Assembly (NCBI GenBank): GCA_937872175.1
Contig: CALMPI010000049.1
Location: forward strand, 1 to 64,000
Direction of reading: 5' to 3'
DNA: 64,000 bases
Source of the DNA: an uncultured Flavobacteriales bacterium
GTDB taxonomy: Bacteria > Bacteroidota > Bacteroidia > Flavobacteriales_F > PHOS-HE28
In this document: positions 59,990-64,000 of the stretch, one piece after another
Layout of the letters: each line of letters begins with the position of its first letter
Numbering within the stretch: position 1 is the stretch's first letter
Position numbers and translations under genes: made by a program
The notes under the pieces: generated by a model
What the model saw: only the letters and a program-made list of their open reading frames with translations
Databases searched by the model: none
Told to the model about the DNA's origin: nothing

Positions 59990-60468
59990 ACCGCGCCGCC
60001 TTTCCGCTTTTCCTGCTGGTGGCGTTGGTGGCCTGCGGCCGGCCGGAGATCTACCAGAGCGACGTTCCGCTTCCTGCGCACGGCTGGCACAGCGCCTATG
60101 CCCCGACCTTCTGCTTTGGCATCACAGACACGGTGAGCCCGCATGACGTGTACATCGATGTGCGTCACACGGGCGACTATCCCTACCACGACCTCTACCT
60201 GTTCGTGGACCTCACGGACCCGGCGGGACGGGTCTTGCGCGACACGGTGGAGTGCCAGTTGGCCGACCCCATGGGCCAGTGGTATGGCCGCGGCACCGGC
60301 TACATCTTCGCCGACCGGTTCCAGGCCCACATCCTGTACCGCCTGGGCGACCGCTTTCCGCGTTCGGGCCGCTACTGCCTGCGGCTGGAGCAGGCGATGC
60401 GTCATGACACCCTTCATGGGGTGCTCGATGTGGGTGTCAGCATCAGCCCCTCTCAGGCCCCCCGCTAA
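59986..60468 (+). CDS. gldH: Gliding motility lipoprotein GldH
   Basis: The 160-residue lipoprotein (signal ending LVALVAC) matches GldH by its position between ricT and PBP1A and by the C-terminal pattern FPRSGRYCLRLEQAMRHDTLHGVLDVGVSI, the most conserved part of the family. GldH is one of the lipoproteins needed for gliding motility in Flavobacterium, although it is also kept by non-gliding relatives. The GTG start overlaps the ricT stop by 4 bases. Whether this cell glides cannot be told from one gene. Confidence 0.82.
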   Translation: MNRAAFPLFLLVALVACGRPEIYQSDVPLPAHGWHSAYAPTFCFGITDTVSPHDVYIDVRHTGDYPYHDLYLFVDLTDPAGRVLRDTVECQLADPMGQWYGRGTGYIFADRFQAHILYRLGDRFPRSGRYCLRLEQAMRHDTLHGVLDVGVSISPSQAPR

Positions 60469-60473
60469 CTTCG
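60466..60473 (+). promoter_or_regulatory. -7 promoter element of the PBP1A gene
   Basis: TAACTTCG overlaps the gldH stop region and ends 6 bases before the ATG at 60480, a possible internal promoter. Confidence 0.4.
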
Positions 60474-60479
60474 TCCGCC

Positions 60480-62882
60480 ATGAGCGCTCCGCGCAAGCGC
60501 CGCCTGCTGCCCCTGCTGCTCTGGGCGGTGCTGGTCGGCCCGGTTCTCGCCATCATCTCCGCCCTGCTGCTGGCGGGTGCCGGTGACCTGCCCGGCACGG
60601 AGGACCTGGAGAACCCCAGAAGCGACCTGGCCACGGCCATCCTCTTCAGCGATGGCACGCTGATGGGCCAGTACTACCGGGAGAACCGGATCCCGGTGAA
60701 ATACGAGCAGATCAGCCCACACGTGGTGAACGCCCTGATCGCCACGGAGGACGAGCGCTTCCGCGCGCACAGCGGCATCGACCTGCGCGGCACGGCCCGC
60801 GCCGCGGTGTACATGGGCAGCAAGGGCGGTGCCAGCACCATCACCCAGCAGCTGGCCAAGATGCTGTTCACCGAGAAGCCGGCCAGCAGTTTCCGGCGGA
60901 TCTTCCAGAAGTTCCAGGAGTGGATCATCGCCGTGCGGTTGGAGCGCCAGTACACCAAGGATGAGATCATCGCCATGTACCTCAACCGCTTCGACTGGAT
61001 CAACCAGGCGGTGGGCATCCGCAGTGCGGCGCACGTGTACTTCAACACCGGTCCCGACAGCTTGCGCATCGAGGAGGCCGCCCTGCTGGTGGGCATGTGC
61101 AAGAACCCGGCCCTCTTCAATCCCGTGCGCCGACCGGACACCACCCTGCACCGCCGCATGGTGGTGCTCGCCCAGATGGAACGCGCCGGTATGATCGACC
61201 GCTCGGCCTATGATTCCCTGAAGGCCCTGCCGCTGGGCCTGCGGTTCCAGCGCATCGACCATGCCGAGGGTCCGGCCCCGTACTACCGCGAAGTGCTGCG
61301 TGCCAGGCTGCAGGCCCTGCTGGCCTCCACCGACGACCAGGGGAAGCTCCGGTTCGCCAAGGCCGATGGCAAAGCCTATGACCTGTACACCGACGGCCTG
61401 AAGGTGTACACCACGCTGGACCCCCGCATGCAGACCTACGCCGAGTGGGCGCTCGCCGAGCACCTGCGCAGCGAGCTGCAGCCCGACCTTTTCAAGGACC
61501 TGGCGAAGAAGAAGAACCGGCCGTTCGATTGGCGCGTGAGCGAGGACGAGATCGCCGGCATTCTGGAGGCGGCCATGAAGCGCAGCGTGCGCTACCGGAA
61601 CCTCACGGGCAAACAATGCCCCAACTGCGAACGTCCGGCGCGCGTGATCGAACGGGCCATGCACGAAGGGCACATGCACTTCCACTGCCGGCCCGAGCTC
61701 GGAGGATGCGACACCTGGTGGCCGGTGGTCCCCGAGAAGGGCATCCCCGCCCTGTTCGACAAGCCCGCGCCCATGCGCGTGTTCAGCTGGCATGGCGAGG
61801 TGGACACGGTGATGAGCCCCATGGACTCCATCCGCTACTACAAGAGCTTCCTGCAGAGCGGTCTGCTGAGCGTCGACCCGGGCACCGGTTTCGTGAAGGC
61901 CTGGGTGGGCGGCATCGACTTCAAGCACTTCCAGTACGACCACGTGGAGCAGGCCCGCCGACAGGTGGGGTCCACCTTCAAACCCTTCGTGTACGCGACC
62001 GCCATCCGCGAGGGTCTCGACCCCTGCAAGGAGCTGCCCAACCAGCTGGTGTGCTTCGACATGCCCGAGGGCCAGCCGGACTGGTGCCCCAAGAACAGCG
62101 ACGCCAAGTACGGCGGCCTGGTCACCCTGAAATATGCGCTGGCCAACTCCATCAACACCATCACCGCCTGGCTGATGAAGCAGTACAGCCCGGAGGCGGT
62201 GACCGTGCTGGCGCGGCACATGGGCGTCAACAGCCCGTTGGAGCCCGTGCCCAGCCTCTGCCTGGGCGTGGCCGACCTCACCCTGATGGAGATGACCAGC
62301 GCCTTCGCCGCCTTCGCCAACAAGGGCGTGTACATCGAGCCGGTGCTCTTCACGCGCGTCGAGGACAAGAACGGCAACACCATCTTCGACCTCGTGCCCC
62401 GCACCGAGGAGGCCCTCGACGAGCAGACCTCCTACATCATGCTCAACCTCTTGAAGGGCGTGGTGGACGGGGCCTACAACCGCGGCACCGGCAAGGTGGT
62501 GGGCACCGGCATGCGCATCCGCAGCAGCGGCGGTGCCCGGGCCAAGTACGCCAACATCAAGGCGCCGATGGCCGGCAAGACCGGCACCACACAGAACAAC
62601 AGCGACGGCTGGTTCATCGGCATCACGCCCGACCTGGTGACCGGTGTGTGGACCGGCGCGGAGGACCGCAGTGTGCGCTTCAGCAGCACCGACAAGGGCC
62701 AGGGCGCCAACATGGCCCTGCCGATCTACGGCTACTTCATGAACAAGGTGTACGCCGACAGCACCATCGGCCTGTCCACCGCCGACTTCGAGCGGCCCAC
62801 CGGGTTCGACACCGAGCTGCTCGACTGCCGCGGACGGCTGCAACAGGGCCCCATCGAGGATGATGGCCCCACGTGGGAGTGA
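60480..62882 (+). CDS. mrcA: Penicillin-binding protein 1A (transglycosylase/transpeptidase) with a cysteine-ribbon insert
   Basis: The 800-residue bifunctional protein has one N-terminal transmembrane helix, a GT51 transglycosylase domain (ATEDERFRAHSGIDLRG, GGASTITQQLAKMLF, ERQYTKDEIIAMYLN), and a transpeptidase with the SxxK motif GSTFKPF, the SIN motif and KTGTT. Between them, about residues 378-430, lies an extra segment with four cysteines in the arrangement CPNC (380, 383) and HCx6C (403, 410), resembling a zinc ribbon. It polymerises and crosslinks peptidoglycan. It is the fourth gene of the holB-ricT-gldH set. Confidence 0.94.
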   Translation: MSAPRKRRLLPLLLWAVLVGPVLAIISALLLAGAGDLPGTEDLENPRSDLATAILFSDGTLMGQYYRENRIPVKYEQISPHVVNALIATEDERFRAHSGIDLRGTARAAVYMGSKGGASTITQQLAKMLFTEKPASSFRRIFQKFQEWIIAVRLERQYTKDEIIAMYLNRFDWINQAVGIRSAAHVYFNTGPDSLRIEEAALLVGMCKNPALFNPVRRPDTTLHRRMVVLAQMERAGMIDRSAYDSLKALPLGLRFQRIDHAEGPAPYYREVLRARLQALLASTDDQGKLRFAKADGKAYDLYTDGLKVYTTLDPRMQTYAEWALAEHLRSELQPDLFKDLAKKKNRPFDWRVSEDEIAGILEAAMKRSVRYRNLTGKQCPNCERPARVIERAMHEGHMHFHCRPELGGCDTWWPVVPEKGIPALFDKPAPMRVFSWHGEVDTVMSPMDSIRYYKSFLQSGLLSVDPGTGFVKAWVGGIDFKHFQYDHVEQARRQVGSTFKPFVYATAIREGLDPCKELPNQLVCFDMPEGQPDWCPKNSDAKYGGLVTLKYALANSINTITAWLMKQYSPEAVTVLARHMGVNSPLEPVPSLCLGVADLTLMEMTSAFAAFANKGVYIEPVLFTRVEDKNGNTIFDLVPRTEEALDEQTSYIMLNLLKGVVDGAYNRGTGKVVGTGMRIRSSGGARAKYANIKAPMAGKTGTTQNNSDGWFIGITPDLVTGVWTGAEDRSVRFSSTDKGQGANMALPIYGYFMNKVYADSTIGLSTADFERPTGFDTELLDCRGRLQQGPIEDDGPTWE

Positions 62883-62906
62883 GCCCGACAGGCCGGGGCG
62901 TCCGGC

Positions 62907-62914
62907 TATCTTCG
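62907..62914 (+). promoter_or_regulatory. -7 promoter element of scoA
   Basis: TATCTTCG, 16 bases before the ATG at 62931. Confidence 0.4.
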
Positions 62915-62930
62915 CCGCATTCCCTGCGCC

Positions 62931-63635
62931 ATGAGCATGAACAAGGTGGTGGCCAATGCCGATGCGGCCCTCGAAGGCATCCGTGATGACATGACCCTGA
63001 TGGTGGGCGGCTTCGGGCTGTGCGGCATCCCCGAGAACTGCATCGCCGCCCTGGTGCGCAGCGGCGTCAACGGGCTCACCTGCATCAGCAACAACGCGGG
63101 CGTGGACGACTTCGGCCTCGGCCTGCTGCTGCGGACCAAGCAGATCCGGAAAATGATCAGCAGTTACGTGGGCGAGAACGACGAGTTCGAACGCCAGATG
63201 CTGAGCGGCGAACTCGAGGTGGAGCTGATCCCGCAGGGCACCCTGGCCGAACGCTGCCGTGCCGGAGGGGCGGGCATCCCGGCCTTCTTCACCCCGGCCG
63301 GCTTCGGCACCGAGGTGGCCCAGGGCAAGGAGACCCGCGAGTTCGACGGCCGCATGTACGTGATGGAGCGCTGGCTGCGCGCCGACTTCGCCCTGGTGAA
63401 GGCCTGGAAAGGCGACCGCCTCGGCAACCTCGTGTACCGCCATACGGCCCGCAACTTCAACCCCATGATGGCCATGGCCGGCACCATCACCGTGGCCGAG
63501 GTGGAGGAACTGGTGGAGCCCGGTGAGCTGGAGCCGGACCACGTGCACACCCCCGGCATCTTCGTGCACCGCATCTTCCAAGGCGAACGGTACGAGAAGC
63601 GCATCGAACAGCGCACCGTGCGCAAGCGCGGGTGA
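62931..63635 (+). CDS. scoA: 3-oxoacid CoA-transferase subunit A
   Basis: The 234-residue subunit has the family I CoA-transferase A pattern: MVGGFGLCGIPENCI, LTCISNNAGVDDFGLGLLL, QGTLAERCRAGGAGIPAFFTPAG and GRMYVMERWLRADFALVKAWKGDRLGNLVYR. With subunit B it moves CoA from succinyl-CoA to acetoacetate in ketone-body use. The catalytic glutamate lies in subunit B, which does not follow directly here. The next gene encodes an unrelated membrane protein. A second ATG at 62937 is possible. Confidence 0.94.
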   Translation: MSMNKVVANADAALEGIRDDMTLMVGGFGLCGIPENCIAALVRSGVNGLTCISNNAGVDDFGLGLLLRTKQIRKMISSYVGENDEFERQMLSGELEVELIPQGTLAERCRAGGAGIPAFFTPAGFGTEVAQGKETREFDGRMYVMERWLRADFALVKAWKGDRLGNLVYRHTARNFNPMMAMAGTITVAEVEELVEPGELEPDHVHTPGIFVHRIFQGERYEKRIEQRTVRKRG

Positions 63636-63652
63636 CCGGCCAATCCCGCCGC

Positions 63653-64000
63653 ATGGCGAACGTTCGGCGCGACGAACGGCTTTATCAGCTCACCACGCTC
63701 GCGCTGTGGGCGGTGCTGATGGTGCGCGCAGCCACCGTGCCCTTCGTGCACGACGAATGCGCCTCGCTCTACTGGTACGCGGAACCCGGCATCTTCCTGC
63801 CTCCACAGGCCCACCCCGACGCCAACAACCACCTCCTGAGCTCGGCCATCGGCGCGCTGGTCGTGCAGCTCTTCGGCACCACCGTGTTCACCGCACGGCT
63901 GGGGAGCCTGCTGGCCTTTCCGCTCTACGCCTGGTCCGTGTGGCGCCTGGGCCAAGGCCTGCACGACCGCACCGTGCGCTGGTGCACCCGGGCCGCGTTG
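63653..64000 (+). CDS. Membrane protein, GT39-like N-terminal region (cut by window end)
   Basis: The first 116 residues read as one transmembrane helix (LTTLALWAVLMVRAATV), then a loop with FVHDECASLYWYAEPGIFLPP and ANNHLLSSAIGALVVQLFGTTVFTARLGSLLAFPLYAWSVW. The short acidic loop with a DE pair, followed by N-N-H and a second helix, resembles the N-terminus of dolichyl-phosphate-mannose-type (family 39) glycosyltransferases, which carry a catalytic acidic residue at this place. The frame is open at the end of the window, so the gene is incomplete. Confidence 0.7.
   Translation, partial: MANVRRDERLYQLTTLALWAVLMVRAATVPFVHDECASLYWYAEPGIFLPPQAHPDANNHLLSSAIGALVVQLFGTTVFTARLGSLLAFPLYAWSVWRLGQGLHDRTVRWCTRAAL

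Noticed and set aside
60465-63581. A frame open for more than 1000 codons antisense to PBP1A and scoA
   Set aside because: Long antisense frames are expected at this GC content. It is His/Gly/Ala-rich with no domain, while the plus strand encodes full catalytic motifs.
1-64000. CRISPR arrays, insertion sequences, prophage genes or integrase-type att sites
   Set aside because: I looked for regular short spaced repeats, transposase motifs and phage structural genes and saw none. The repeats present are the gene duplication, the PKD repeat, the 21-bp-period element and the 15-bp direct repeats at the first parS site.

Overview
The window is a 64 kb piece of a high-GC member of the Bacteroidota, most likely Flavobacteriales. 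The evidence is the recurring TAnnTTTG-type -7 promoter element just ahead of start codons (TACCTTTG, TATCTTTG, TACTTTCG), the near absence of Shine-Dalgarno sequences, a gldH gliding lipoprotein gene, several secreted proteins with PKD domains or C-terminal sorting-type tails, and Bacteroidota-specific small families such as IPExxxVDY. Assignment to a family is not possible by reading alone. The content is mainly chromosomal housekeeping. I see no insertion sequence, prophage or CRISPR array.

Layout. 0-3 kb: an accessory patch with the 3' end of an RHS (polymorphic toxin-like) gene, a small membrane protein directly behind it that could be its immunity partner, and a small lipoprotein. 3-9.6 kb: a ThrE-like exporter, a secreted PEBP protein, mnmG and a methyltransferase, carrying three perfect 14-bp parS-type palindromes, then a lysine-pathway aldehyde dehydrogenase. 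9.6-13 kb: thioredoxin-like lipoprotein, M28 peptidase, rpiB. 12.91-13.35 kb: the only long gene-free stretch, with DnaA-box-like sites including one perfect TTATCCACA, six GATC sites in 43 bp and an AT-rich tract. With the parS cluster nearby it is my best candidate for the chromosome origin.

13-29 kb: YwqK-type repeat protein, a six-PAS histidine kinase with LytTR regulator, rnr, prs, the L25 gene, pth, ferritin, a second M28 peptidase, then a YfiR-TPR-phosphatase operon and a universal stress protein. 29-34.5 kb (minus strand): ECF sigma factor, a transmembrane anti-sigma-like/barrel-like protein and two PKD-domain secreted proteins in one apparent operon. The last contains a 529-bp internal repeat with a single mismatch. 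34.8-37 kb: two SSB genes in tandem and a 654-bp tandem duplication giving two identical small secreted proteins. 37-46 kb: tRNA-Asn, PfkB kinase, exported superoxide dismutase, biotin carrier protein, rnhA, marC, purN, nitroreductase, acpP-fabF-rnc-IPExxxVDY-pyk. 46-54 kb: two secreted proteins, a methyltransferase, a geranylgeranyl-reductase-like enzyme, pheS, cyclophilin. 54-64 kb: CvpA, cold-shock protein, GNAT, pgk, then holB-ricT-gldH-PBP1A-scoA and the start of a membrane protein cut by the window end.

The genes mostly serve core processes (tRNA modification, ribosome and RNA turnover, nucleotide and fatty-acid synthesis, glycolysis, cell wall). The observations most worth following up are the origin/parS region, the RHS tip with its possible immunity gene, the sigma-factor/PKD operon, the YfiR-phosphatase operon, a cysteine-ribbon insert in PBP1A, overlapping head-to-head promoters, and the many promoters placed so close to start codons that the mRNAs should be leaderless.
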